This document shows, piece by piece, positions 52,306-64,000 of a stretch of DNA of 64,000 bases. This DNA is from Wallemia ichthyophaga EXF-994 (lineage: Eukaryota > Basidiomycota > Wallemiomycetes > Wallemiales > Wallemiaceae): the NCBI RefSeq assembly GCF_000400465.1, contig NW_008806287.1:268824-332823 (forward strand). The letters run 5' to 3'. The stretch's first letter is position 1. Every line of letters begins with the position of its first letter. The notes beneath the pieces are model-generated. The model worked only from the letters and a program-made list of their open reading frames with translations, had not been told where the DNA came from and made no database searches. Position numbers and translations under genes: made by a program.

Positions 52306-52514
52306 TGCTTGGATGCATACGATTCGCGTTTCACGTTGATATTTTTTGATAGCACTTAAGCAACCCCAGTTACACTAGCTTTACTCAGTTTGGTATGTGG
52401 TACAAGGGCTTGAAATGCTCGAGGAAATTATTCCATTCAGCGCACGTTGCTTAGGTTTGTCTTGGAAATTTTATACTTGAATTTTTTTGTAAAAATAGCG
52501 CGTAAATGCATATT

Positions 52515-54759
52515 CTACAACTCAATCCTATTATACTTGGCATCATGATTGTGCAATTTGCTCTGATTGATCTTTATCCTCTTCTCATCCGCCTTAACAA
52601 AGACTTCAACCGACCACTCAAACCACACCTTCTTGTTATCAGTAAGACGCCAGAGATGTACATCCACCTCGCTATTCGTTGGTAGATATACGCCCGTGTT
52701 TATTGGAAAATATATTGGGAACCAACTTAACATTTCCTTATCATAACGCTCTGGATGTGTCGATAGCCACACATTCCCGTACAAATGTGCTTCAAAGTAT
52801 CCTGCTAATCCATGCAGAACACCAGCATAAGGAATAGTGAATGTCAGATGGGCTGCTCTTGTGTTATGATAGTTTGTCATCGGATTCCCATTTCGATCCA
52901 TCACAAACTCATACTTGGATGGGTGCTTATACGACCAACATTGCTGAACTGCCTTACGATTGCTTTCTTTATCCATTCCGCTGAGTATATTTACAGCCTG
53001 GAACATGACCACGTAAGGCATTTCAGCATTCTTAGCATCTCCCATGTGCATCACCTCATTATACAGCTTGGTTGACGATAGTGGGGCTATGTATGACGTG
53101 TAGTAGGATGGTATTGACACTCCATATGGCTTCAAAAGCCTCATAGCACCATCTAAACATTCGGGAGAGAGTTCATTATCACCAAAGCTACCAAGTAGCT
53201 CAGAGATGAGTATATCATTCTTCTGCTCGTCTTCCAGTTCTATAATACGCATATCGCCAAAAACCAACTCTACACTCGCGATTTTGCTCTCATTCCATTC
53301 ATCCATTCTACCTTGCAATGTTACACAAGCATTTGGGTTTTTCTCTACGGCCATTATGTGTATCCTTCTACCTTCAGCTGCAGCTTCTACTGCGTTAATT
53401 GCTCCTTGCACTAATGGCCCTCGACCAGCACCAACGACTGCTATCCTTGTCAGTGAATTTGGTTCTTTATCGAGCAGTGCTAGGTATGTTGCTTGTTCGT
53501 ATTTTTGATACTTGATAGGATCTTTTTCGAATATTTCATATGTCGAGCTATCCAAGTTGTCAAGAAGAGGCTGCAGCGGTGCTTGTAACCAATCCATATA
53601 TCCACTTGCAAACTGCTCGACAGAAGTTGCACTGTCGTTTGAAAGCTTCTCCATGTAGCGTAGGTATTGCACATATGCTTTGCTGCCACCGGACTTGTGA
53701 ATACCTTCGTAAGTCTCAGTGAGTACAATTGTCGGAAGTGTCTGTTTGTTGGAATGAGTTGAGTTAATAGAAATGACAAAGAAAAAAATACCCACTTTGA
53801 TCTGCTCCTTGATAAACTCCTGACAAGACTTGGAGAGAACAGGATATCCTTTTGCGTTCCCTACAAAGGCATTTGCTGGTATAATAATCTGCCGAGTTGG
53901 TTCACTCGACCATCTCTTGAGTGCACAGGGCGGTGGCAGAGGCTGGCCAAGATCCAACGCCAGGCCAAGCCTAGGCGAGTAGTCACAGAGTGTACGTATA
54001 GCATCCCAGACTTCCCACGTCGATGAAGGATCGCCCTTGAACTCAGATAACGCCGGGGATACGCCGGATTGCTCAAGTTCAGCAGGATCAGACACAGGTA
54101 TCATGACAGAAAGCTGCAAATACGACGTGCTATCTAATGCTGCCATAACAGACCGAGCATAGTCTGCGACATGTTTCCGATTCTTCGGTGCTGGTAATAT
54201 GAGCGTGTGTATACTAAGATAAGAAGCGTACGCGACTTCCTGCTTCAGAGCCATCTCCGAATCAAACCTGATTCCCTCATCTGGAGAATCGAGCTCAAGC
54301 CAATCTGACGCAAAGGCAATTATCGACTCGCATTCGTCTGTGCGCGTGAGTGATTAGAGTAATGGAATAAGCGTATTTAACGCACCAAGCTTAGAAACAT
54401 TTACTTCATTCTTATCGTAAACCCTTGTTAGCCTCCAGACTTCTGCCTCCTTGGCTGTCTGTCGATCTTGTACAACGTTCTCTGTCGTCAAGGCCAATAA
54501 GAGCAGGCAATCAACAAAATCAAAACGCACCAGACTTTCCAGCTATATAGCTCGCCCTAGCTCTGCCCTTATTGACATCGTTTTCGTTTGAAACACAGTA
54601 GCGCTGCCAACGAGTTTTCCAGGTGGGTTTGGTGAACGGGAGAGTGATTGCGTCGTAATCAAGATCGAATGCATCATTCACGTGATCCAAAATTGTCGGA
54701 TTGCTATCGAGCAAGTCCTGATCGATGTGGTTCGCTATCGGCACACGATTCCCGGTCAT
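52515..54759 (-). CDS. SKB1: protein arginine methyltransferase PRMT5/Skb1
   Basis: Type II arginine methyltransferase. Four exons from about 54759. The N-terminal TIM-barrel part contains LDYDAITLPFTKPTWKTRWQ, later DWLELDSPDEGIRFDSEMAL and LCDYSPRLGLALDLGQPLPP. The SAM-binding region has AVVGAGRGPLVQGAINA (motif I, GxGRGP) and the double-E loop SELLGSFGDNELSPECLDGA. VSIPSYYTSYIAPLSSTKLY is the PRMT5-type substrate segment and the beta-barrel ends in NRIEL. The intron near 53744-53794 restores KEQIKTLPTIVLTETYEGIH. It symmetrically dimethylates Sm proteins, histones and regulators of mitotic entry. RBM25 lies 80 bp away in the same direction. Confidence 0.9.
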
Positions 54760-54838
54760 GGTTACTGTCCAAGGGAAAAGACAGACGCGTAAATGTGCCA
54801 AAGTGTATTCATGCATAAATCACAAGTACTCAAGCATT

Positions 54839-56764
54839 TTACAACTCAAACCCTTCCGTACTCAACTTCTCCTCAAATGTCAACACCTCAAACACCAACC
54901 TACGCCATATCTTGATAGCAGCCGTCTTTGAGTCTTCAAGCATCACGGGCTCAAGCGTCTCCACAAATTCATCTATACCTTGCTTTGATTTGAGCTGATC
55001 GCTCACAATTTCCATCATTTCTTCATCAGCTTCTCCGAAATACTCCTGCATCAGTGACTTTGTAATGGGTATGAGTCTCTTTGAGATAATTGCATCTGTT
55101 ATAGCATCCCAATTCACATCAAATCTGGATAACGATGTGTAATCTTCTGGGACATCGTTAGCAATTTCTCTCAATCGCACTCTTCTCGCAGCCTCTCTCT
55201 GCTCCGGCGTGAGATCATCTTTGTCTGGAACAATACCGCTGTAGTCGAGTTTGACAAGTTTGCGCTTTTGTATTGTCTCGCCGTTTTCATCAACCTCCTC
55301 ATCGTTGAATGCTGTGGTACGTGCTGCTTGCTTGGATGGCTCCGCCGTCTCAGTATATTGGGTGGGCTGAGCGGCTGCTGACAATCTAATCGGCATACCG
55401 TCATCCATCAAAACACCTCTCTTCTTCTGCTCTTTAGTGAAGTTCTCCATATCTCTAGCTTGTTGCTCTAAGAAAACTTCAGTGTCTCTCTTAACCTTTT
55501 CAGATTCGTTTACTTCCGCCACTTTATCTGCTTCATCTGCGGTCTCTTCTTTCCGTCTAGCTTGTGAGCGTCCATTTCTCCATTTGCGTCTAAAGCATGT
55601 AAGTTAGGTGATGTAAAGAACGGCACACCCACCTGTTCACGTAGAACAGTTCATTCTTTTCAGCTAGTTTATCATCGTCAACTGCTAGTAGCTTATGTAA
55701 TGCACTCTCCCTCGCGCTAGTGTCAGAGCTATCATTTGCCCTTTCTCTTGCAAGATCTCGATCATATTCATTTAGTCTTGCTCTCTCCTTCCCTTCAAAC
55801 TTGCGTTCACGGTCTCTGAAAGCCAGTTCTCTATCTCTAGACCTCCTGGACAGACGATCTTTTTCTGATTTCTCATCTTGCTCGGCCATTGACAAGGCTT
55901 GCTCTAAGGTCATTGGCAAGTCTTCAGATCTGTCTTGTTGATGGCTAGAAGACGACCTTACGAAGCCGACAGGTTTATTGAATGACTGTGGATCATTAAC
56001 ATTGGAGCCACTGATACCGCTTCGACTACCCCACTTTCTCATGTTAGATTTCTGATCGCGTTCTCTTTCTCTCTCAGCCTGATCTCTCTCCAAACGCTCT
56101 TTATCGCGCTGCTCTTTCTCCTGTCTCTGCACCTGCTTAGATTTGACAGCAGGGTTTACCATAGTGCCTGATCTGAACATTTCGATCATGTTGAGTGTCT
56201 CCTGTCTATGAGCCTCAGGTATCTCCTCTGGAGGTAAATCACGAAGGTGGGCAGGTGTATCGTCTGCTATAGGAACTGCATTGTTCATATTAGGGCCTCT
56301 AGCGTATAGGTTTGGATCTGACATGTGATCCAGTATCTTTGCTATCACTTCCTCTGCTCTGTGCTCCTCCAATTCCTCATCGTCTGTTTTAAGCAGAGTC
56401 TTCTCGTAATCGTCTAGAAATGCTCTCGTTTTCTCGTCTGGCTTCACCAGCAGATTCTTGCGTGGTTGACCGCGTTCACCAGCGGGGACTGACACGCCAT
56501 TAAGCGTTTTGATTGCTCGGAGTACACTATCTGGCTCGGCAAACGTCGCGAATCCAAAAGCCTGTGGTTTGCCTGTTGGGCCTCTAACACGATTGAGAGT
56601 AACGAGATTTCCGGCGGCCTTTGATATTTGATTAGAGGGAATTATAATTGAGGTGGTACTCGATATGGTACACTCACATTCAGTAATCTATCCAGCCACT
56701 CATCACTTACGCCTGCACTGATACTACCCACAAATACTGTGAGCTTCTCGCTACCTGGGACCAT
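54839..56764 (-). CDS. RBM25/Snu71-like splicing factor (RRM + PWI)
   Basis: ATG at 56764 begins VPGSEKLTVFVGSISAGVSD, an RRM whose second exon has AAGNLVTLNRVRGPTGKPQA and AFGFATFAEPDSVLRAIKTL (RNP-like). A long charged region follows with RDKERLERDQAERERERDQ (RE/RD-rich coiled coil). After a third intron (55579-55623) there is RKWRNGRSQARRKEET. A final PWI domain starts near residue 480: TDAIISKRLIPITKSLMQEY, then EEMMEIVSDQLKSKQGIDEF and LTFEEKLSTEGFEL, ending at TAA 54839. This order (RRM, RE/RD-rich middle, PWI end) is that of human RBM25 and U1-associated Snu71. Likely role: 5' splice-site selection. Confidence 0.85.
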
Positions 56765-56839
56765 TGTAATGTGCAAAGAGAGGAAAGTACAAATAATATT
56801 AATTAAAAGGTATTTGACAATGAATTACTTTAAATGCAT

Positions 56840-57954
<1,115 letters not shown>

Positions 57955-58273
57955 ATTTTACTTAACACGTCGTCGTTCTCTTTAAAGACGCGCAGGCGCA
58001 GGCAATACGCGTCGTGATCGTAATTTCATCGTAAAAATATTTGTGTGTGTGCCAAATAAATGGACTAAGTGATCGTGGTTACGAGCGTATGAGCTACCGC
58101 CTTGATACATCCCCACATCCTCAAACCATTCATCAAAACAGCTTTGTCTATAAGACTAATATGTTTACAAAGGCATCATCTATATCTTCATGTGTAGCAA
58201 ATAATATCTAAGGAATCCAACCAAAAAACATCAAAAAATTGTCAAAGAGAGAAGACATCCCATCTACCTCCGA
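57955..58273. promoter_or_regulatory. PCNA upstream region with two MCB-like boxes
   Basis: ACGCGT at 58007-58012, about 53 bp before the PCNA ATG at 57954, and an ACGCG core at 57988-57992. MBF-bound MCB boxes drive S-phase genes including POL30 in yeasts, so G1/S control is likely. The rest of the region to 58273 holds the 3' end of the symporter gene. Confidence 0.5.
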
Positions 58274-60218
58274 CTACCTCTTATCATCTTCACTGCTATC
58301 CGAGTTATTCTCCCTCCTCCCTGCACCTCTATGCCTGAGATTGTTGTTTGCACTCTCCGCCTCCCTGTCACTCAAGCTTGGTCTCAGCATTTGTTCGTTT
58401 CCAGCAACAACAGCAGGATCCAGTGGCTTTGGTTTTTCAAATACCGAAAACTCAGCGCCAGTTATCTTGGAGCGTATGTACATGTACAATACCCTAACTC
58501 CAAATGCAGCAATTGTCCAGAGAATTGAGCCCACTGGCGCTGCAATAAACGTACCTAAAGCCTCGAAACTGTTGTACGATGGATAGAGACCTTCGTTGAT
58601 AATGAGCAAAGCACCTGCAGATGAAGCATCTCCATTGTAATAAACCAAGCCGAATAAGAATACGGTGAGAATGCCTGGTGGTGGTGGTGGTGGTGAGCAG
58701 AAGCCGAGATTTTGCATAATAACTTACCTCCCAGTCCACCTATTATCACATCAAACCCATTCAGAAAGTATAATCTGTCCGTAAATCCAAGTAACATTGC
58801 CGGCATAATAGCAGCGGACACCAGATCAGCAATGAGATAAAGAATGAGGACATCATTTACTTTGTTGGATGCTACTGGTCCAATTACAGCTGCATTTCTA
58901 AAAAGAACGTCAGATTAATCAGCACTTCTTAGTAAGAACCTACACAATCAAAATCAATCTTGTCCACCAAACGTTAATCTTGTTTCTGAATATGTCATTT
59001 GAAACTGTTGCAACTAAAGCTGTTTGGAGCGTATCATACGCTGCACATGAGAGAGCAACAGACAAGACCATCATCAACCCATTTATCCACGCTGGACAAA
59101 ACCTGTTGACGAGAAGGAAGAGTACTGTTGAGCTGCTATCTTCGTTTACGTTGTTGGGACCTGGATATACGTTTGACCAAGAAGCAATCAAACCAGCTTT
59201 AAGTGGTGTTGATTTTGGTGTTAAATGGGTGGTGGGTATTAGAGAAGGTAAATCACTCACAAAATCCAACAAGGAAGGTCAAGCAAAAGATGAGACAAGC
59301 TGCGAGGATACAGCCGATTGTCAAATCTTTCTGAGATTTGGCGGCGTAACAACGCTGCCAGTAGCTGGACAAGAAGTAGTCTTGGATGTGATGTTAGTAG
59401 AGAGTGTGGTGTCTTTGTGATTTTGCACTCACTGTTGAACACAACAGCGACTGGGAGAACTTAAACTTGAATTAACTTTGATTAGGAGGATAAGCTAACA
59501 ACCCACTGTACAACAGTTGCCAACCGAGCTGACTATCCTTCAACAGATCTGATCTTTGGTGAATCAAATCGGTGTCAATTTCTACATTCACGGCGACTGC
59601 AATTGTGCAAACAACAACGAGAATAATGAAGAAAGAAGCCTGAATGGTATCAGTTACGAGGGATACCTTGAAACCACCCCAAGCGGTGTACATCATGGTG
59701 ACCAGCATTTCCACGACGATGGGCATAATCAGCCAAACGTTTTGAGTTTCTGAAGACCATCCAGTGAGTGACTGAATGACAGAGTGAATGGAAGTCATTT
59801 CAGAGAGCATAAAAACGTATAATGTGATAATAGTGAATGTAGATAAGAAAAGACCAGCTGGAACACCGAATCTAGCCCTAATGAACTCTGTCAAGATAAA
59901 ACCCTCCGGACATTTCTTTCGAAGTTGAGAAGCGAGTGGTGGGAAAGTGAGCAGTGGTAGACTGGCAGCCAAAGAGTACGTTATCAGTGGCTGTAGACCG
60001 TAAGTTGCAATTTCTGGGTAAGTGAGTTGTAGGCCAGCGCCCAAACCTTGAGCAGCAAAGTTGCACATAATAACGCCGCTATTGGCAGTCTTTGCGGCTG
60101 CCAGGAAATCTGTTTTGGTCTTGGTAACGAAGAAGCTGATCACCAAACCGATAATGAGGAAAACACCCAAGGTGACGTAGATGATAGCCATTGAGGCATC
60201 GTCAGAGGGATATGCCAT
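58274..60218 (-). CDS. sodium:solute symporter (SSS, SLC5-like) family transporter
   Basis: ATG at 60218 (MAYPSDDASMAIIYVTLGVF). About 13 transmembrane segments. Helix 1/2: KTANSGVIMCNFAAQGLGAG, then LSEMTSIHSVIQSLTGW and the long AWGGFKVSLVTDTIQASFFI. After an intron at about 59360-59480 an exon gives DYFFSSYWQRCYAAKSQKDL, the conserved SSS signature near TM7. Another exon reads LSVALSCAAYDTLQTALVAT. Exons near 58739 and 58918 bring NAAVIGPVAS and the last helices, and the C-terminus is hydrophilic (REAESANNNLRHRGAGRREN) to TAG at 58274. Introns are short, and one of them (near 59470) is inferred from the reading frame only. Related fungal members include Dur3 urea carriers; the substrate here is undetermined. 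Confidence 0.75.
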
Positions 60219-60684
60219 GAGAGGATCTATCTGTTGGTGGTTTCGGAAAAAGGATTAATTCCTCTGGATCGCCACAAGATGGGAACTAGGAACGGACTTA
60301 AGTGGGAGGATATGGGGAATGCGAAGGATATTGAGATATTTGGGAGTTTATAAAAGCTTGTCAATTAAATTTCACTCTTTTCCAATGTCGTTCCTATCGC
60401 AGCGGTAAATAAATGTGCCTGGCCAGGGTGCTATAGGGTGCTTTAGGCGTTAAGGATACAACAATTCGTTTTCTAGGCCTTAGGAACACTTAACAGCTTT
60501 AAATCAATTCAATCGCATTTTCCAAGCCGCAAAAAAACCGAGATAATGGAGCAGCGGAAATGATTAGAAAATACTTTCGAAATAGCCTCTTAAAGAACAT
60601 AAAATATCTCAAATGAATTTCCACACGGATTTCACAGCTTTTTAAGCCTCGGATGACTAACCCGATCTTGGTAGCAAACCACCA
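60219..60684. other. divergent intergenic region, symporter and LEU2 promoters
   Basis: No gene seen in 466 bp. A TATAAAAG lies at about 60349. No strong palindrome recognised. Confidence 0.6.
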
Positions 60685-62154
<1,470 letters not shown>

Positions 62155-62568
62155 AAGCGATAGATCATACATGACATTATTTTTTATTCCACGTATGAAA
62201 AAGCCACAATCGATGCTGTCAAGCATTTTGAAACATTAGACATGTCGATAATATTACTTCGGAAAAAGGACCAGCATTGGGGTACGGTGTCGAAGTCCGG
62301 TCTCTCAGAGACCCATTCTATAGGTTATTTTAGCAAGCATTTAAATATTGTCGATACAATTCGTCTTATTCCTAAAATACTTTGAAAAGATGAAGAGTTT
62401 TAGTAATCTAGATCATCGCCTATAACTCAAAATACGCTAACCTTGCGCATAAAAGAACATTAGACAACAGTCTTGTAAAAAGTTCAGCTTTATCTTCCGC
62501 CTAAAGCGACCCATTGCATCCGAGATGCCACAAACGGCCCAAAGGGACAAGTAGCAGAACAAATAATT
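62155..62568. other. LEU2 3' flank and region downstream of tRNA-Ser
   Basis: No gene seen. On the minus strand the first T-run of four or more after the tRNA is at 62477-62481, about 88 bp past the tRNA end, so the tRNA trailer may be long. Confidence 0.5.
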
Positions 62569-62681
62569 CGTCAGCTGTAGGATTCGAACCTACGCACTAC
62601 AAGAGTACTTGATAGTATGCTTTGGAAGAACTCCACTTATGAAATTCTAATCAAGCGCCTTAACCACTCGGCCAAACTGAC
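62569..62681 (-). tRNA. tRNA-Ser(AGA) with 31-nt intron
   Basis: On the minus strand the acceptor 5' strand GTCAGTT pairs with AGCTGAC, followed by discriminator G. The D-arm is GCC-GAGTGGTTA-AGGC and the anticodon stem CTTGA/TCAAG with anticodon AGA. An intron of 31 nt (62614-62644) interrupts after position 37. A long variable arm (class II) and T-arm with GGTTCGAATCC B box follow. The intron position is the standard one, and it is the same 37/38 site at which the permuted tRNA-Arg is split. A chromovirus LTR ends next to its 5' side. Confidence 0.93.
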
Positions 62682-62683
62682 TA

Positions 62684-62979
62684 TGTAAATGTCTTGATCT
62701 TTGTGAGGTCAAAGTGCACACAAAGAGCAAGGCGCTGAGATTAATAAAAGAATTAAGTCTAAGATGTATCAAAAGAAAAGGTAGTCGTTTAAATAGTTTA
62801 GAATTCTAGGTTTTATTCCCATTGTCTCGTTATCTTCATTGTCCTCGTGCATAATCATGCATTATCTTCATTGTTCGTTTTATTCTCATTGTTCTCATAG
62901 CGACCATGATGTCATGTTACCTGTTCCTGCATCTTGCCCGCTGTATTACCTACGAAGGTAGGGGCACATCCTTATATCA
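62684..62979 (-). mobile_element. 3' LTR of a Ty3/gypsy chromovirus
   Basis: On the minus strand it begins TGATATAAGG directly after a purine tract. It ends at a CA (62684-62685), two bases before the tRNA-Ser 5' end; other end positions up to ~20 bp earlier cannot be excluded, because no target-site duplication can be checked (the other LTR is outside). It contains a duplicated ACAATGAAGATAA. Length about 296 bp. Confidence 0.45.
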
Positions 62980-63984
62980 CTCCCCCCTCCTTGTAACTAC
63001 GTCCCCGTAGTTGCTAATTTCATGAAGTGCTTCCGCGTCTACCCACGTTGCGTCGCTGATTGGTTGATTTTGCCACTGAACGAGGTATTGAGTGCCATCT
63101 GGTGTGTCCGTGATCGATAATATGTTTTGTACCTGTCCACGTCTGTATAATTGATCGTCGTCCTCTCATTGATACCGATTATTGTTTATGGCCATTGTTG
63201 CTCTTGTCATCAAAGAGGTTGGTTGTTGTGGTCTGTCTGTGTTTGCCTTTTTTAAATAGCTTGCGTGAAAAACATTATGTGCTCGGGTGTGCCTTAATTC
63301 TACTCGGTACGCGGTGCTCCATTTGTCTAAAACTCTGAAGGGTCCTAACCATACGCTGTCCGTCCTAAGTCGATACATTGATGGTATACCACTATTGTGG
63401 ATGTATACCATATCACCAATGTTGATGTTCTCTTCTCGTCGGGATTGGTTTGTATAGTTTGAATTGTAGTCCTTGATCCTCCTTAAATTGTCCTTTGCTC
63501 TGGTTGTCATGCTCTTGACTATTGAAGCGAATCCGTTAGCTGATGGTGTCTGTGTTGCGTGTGTGATTGTCCCTGGTCTGTTTACGTTTTGTCCATATTC
63601 AAAATAGAATGGTCTGATTCCTGTTGAATCATGTTTTGAATCGTTATAACTGAATTCTGCTAATGGCAATAGTGAGTCCCAATTTGTTTGTTGATTGTTG
63701 GTGTAAGATCTGATGTATTGTTCCAATGTCTTGTTTGTTCTTTCTACCTGTCCGTTTGTTTCTGGATGCCCGCCGCTTGTATATCTTAACTGTATTCCCA
63801 GTAGTTCGTGTAATTGTCTCCAAAAATTCCTAAATCTTACGTCTCTATCGTGAATGAAAATTTTGGGTAGTCCGTGGTGTCTAAATACGTTGGCCAAATA
63901 TAAGTATGCTATGTCTGCTCCTGAGGTTGTGTCTTTTGTTGCTATAAAATGTCCCCTTTTTGATAGATGGTCCACTACTACAGG
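62977..63984 (-). pseudogene. chromovirus integrase-chromodomain fragment, interrupted
   Basis: Part of a Ty3/gypsy pol in one frame. The integrase core has VVVDHLSKRGHFIA, the second catalytic Asp in IHDRDVRF and the Glu in GQVERTN, GHPETNGQVERTNKTLEQYI. It continues through LAEFSYNDSKHDSTG and RLRTDSVWLGPFRVLDKWS. A TGA at 63166-63168 breaks the frame. The following sequence in the same frame still codes for a chromodomain-like segment (QNILSITDTPDGTQYLVQWQ) ending at 62977. Upstream, a TAA at 63985-63987 precedes the core, so the first catalytic Asp region is lost or the frame is altered there. The remainder of the element is beyond the window. Not a functional copy as it stands. Confidence 0.7.
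62980..62990 (-). other. polypurine tract of the retrotransposon
   Basis: GGAGGGGGGAG on the minus strand, immediately before the presumed LTR start TG. The last codons of the chromodomain frame (RRGE) lie in it, and the stop TGA is the first three bases of the LTR. Confidence 0.6.
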
Positions 63985-63994
63985 TTAGGTTAGG
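63983..63994 (+). repeat. GGTTAGGTTAGG, telomere-like dimer at the break of the integrase
   Basis: Two GGTTAG units in a row just where the integrase frame breaks off. Only twelve bases, so this may be chance or a patch inserted during break repair. Confidence 0.3.
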
Positions 63995-64000
63995 TGAACA

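Noticed and set aside
58980-59420. 146-residue plus-strand ORF
   Set aside because: Antisense of the symporter exons, whose minus-strand frame has SSS family motifs and splice signals.
63983-63994. Chromosome end
   Set aside because: Only two imperfect units inside retroelement sequence; not a telomere.

Overview
This 64 kb window reads as nuclear DNA of a fungus with a compact genome. Genes are close together on both strands. Introns are short (about 38-60 bp) with GTRAGT- or GTTAGT-like donors. The gene set is fungal: Zn2Cys6 regulator, CYP61/ERG5, LEU2, Hda1, AA9 polysaccharide monooxygenase, Ty3-type chromovirus. My best inference is a basidiomycete of the Wallemia type (short introns, many micro-exons, a ricin-domain macrophage-activating-glycoprotein-like gene); the genus is not proven by the sequence.

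Layout, left to right. 0-5 kb: the 3' end of an unidentified gene, a long Mim1/TOM13-type mitochondrial outer-membrane protein, and a class II histone deacetylase (Hda1). 5-10 kb: an MFS drug/H+ antiporter, a decayed short-chain dehydrogenase and a phytanoyl-CoA dioxygenase-like gene. 10-23 kb: GLE1, a Zn2Cys6 regulator, a CFIm68-like RRM protein, RAD17, a secreted lectin-domain protein, prenylcysteine oxidase and the spindle midzone protein ASE1. 23.6-29.4 kb: RPB1 with a degenerate CTD. 29.6-46 kb: two small putative genes, a class 3 lipase, ERG5, a RasB-type GTPase, ARF1, a cytochrome b5-acyl-CoA dehydrogenase fusion, an AA9 enzyme, a SET methyltransferase, an Aro8/KAT-type aminotransferase and p23. 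46-62 kb: a circularly permuted tRNA-Arg(ACG) gene, HMG-CoA synthase, NPL4 with an added UBA domain, an SPX-RING protein ending in a CaaX box, PRMT5, an RBM25-like splicing factor, PCNA with a charged insertion, a sodium:solute symporter and LEU2. 62.5-64 kb: an intron-containing tRNA-Ser(AGA) with the 3' end of a broken chromovirus directly upstream.

Most genes are unrelated housekeeping genes packed head-to-head or tail-to-tail. Loose functional themes are sterol/isoprenoid metabolism (ERG13, ERG5, prenylcysteine oxidase, two CaaX proteins), mRNA synthesis and export (RPB1, CFIm68, GLE1, RBM25) and DNA replication/checkpoint (PCNA, RAD17, and ASE1 for mitosis, with MCB-like ACGCGT boxes before PCNA and ASE1).

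The outstanding observation is at 46263-46338. The 3' half of a tRNA-Arg(ACG) lies 4 bp upstream of its 5' half. All stems pair when the order is inverted, the split falls at the canonical 37/38 intron position, and a Pol III T-run follows. Permuted tRNA genes are known to me from red and green algae, a nucleomorph and one archaeal lineage, but not from fungi.
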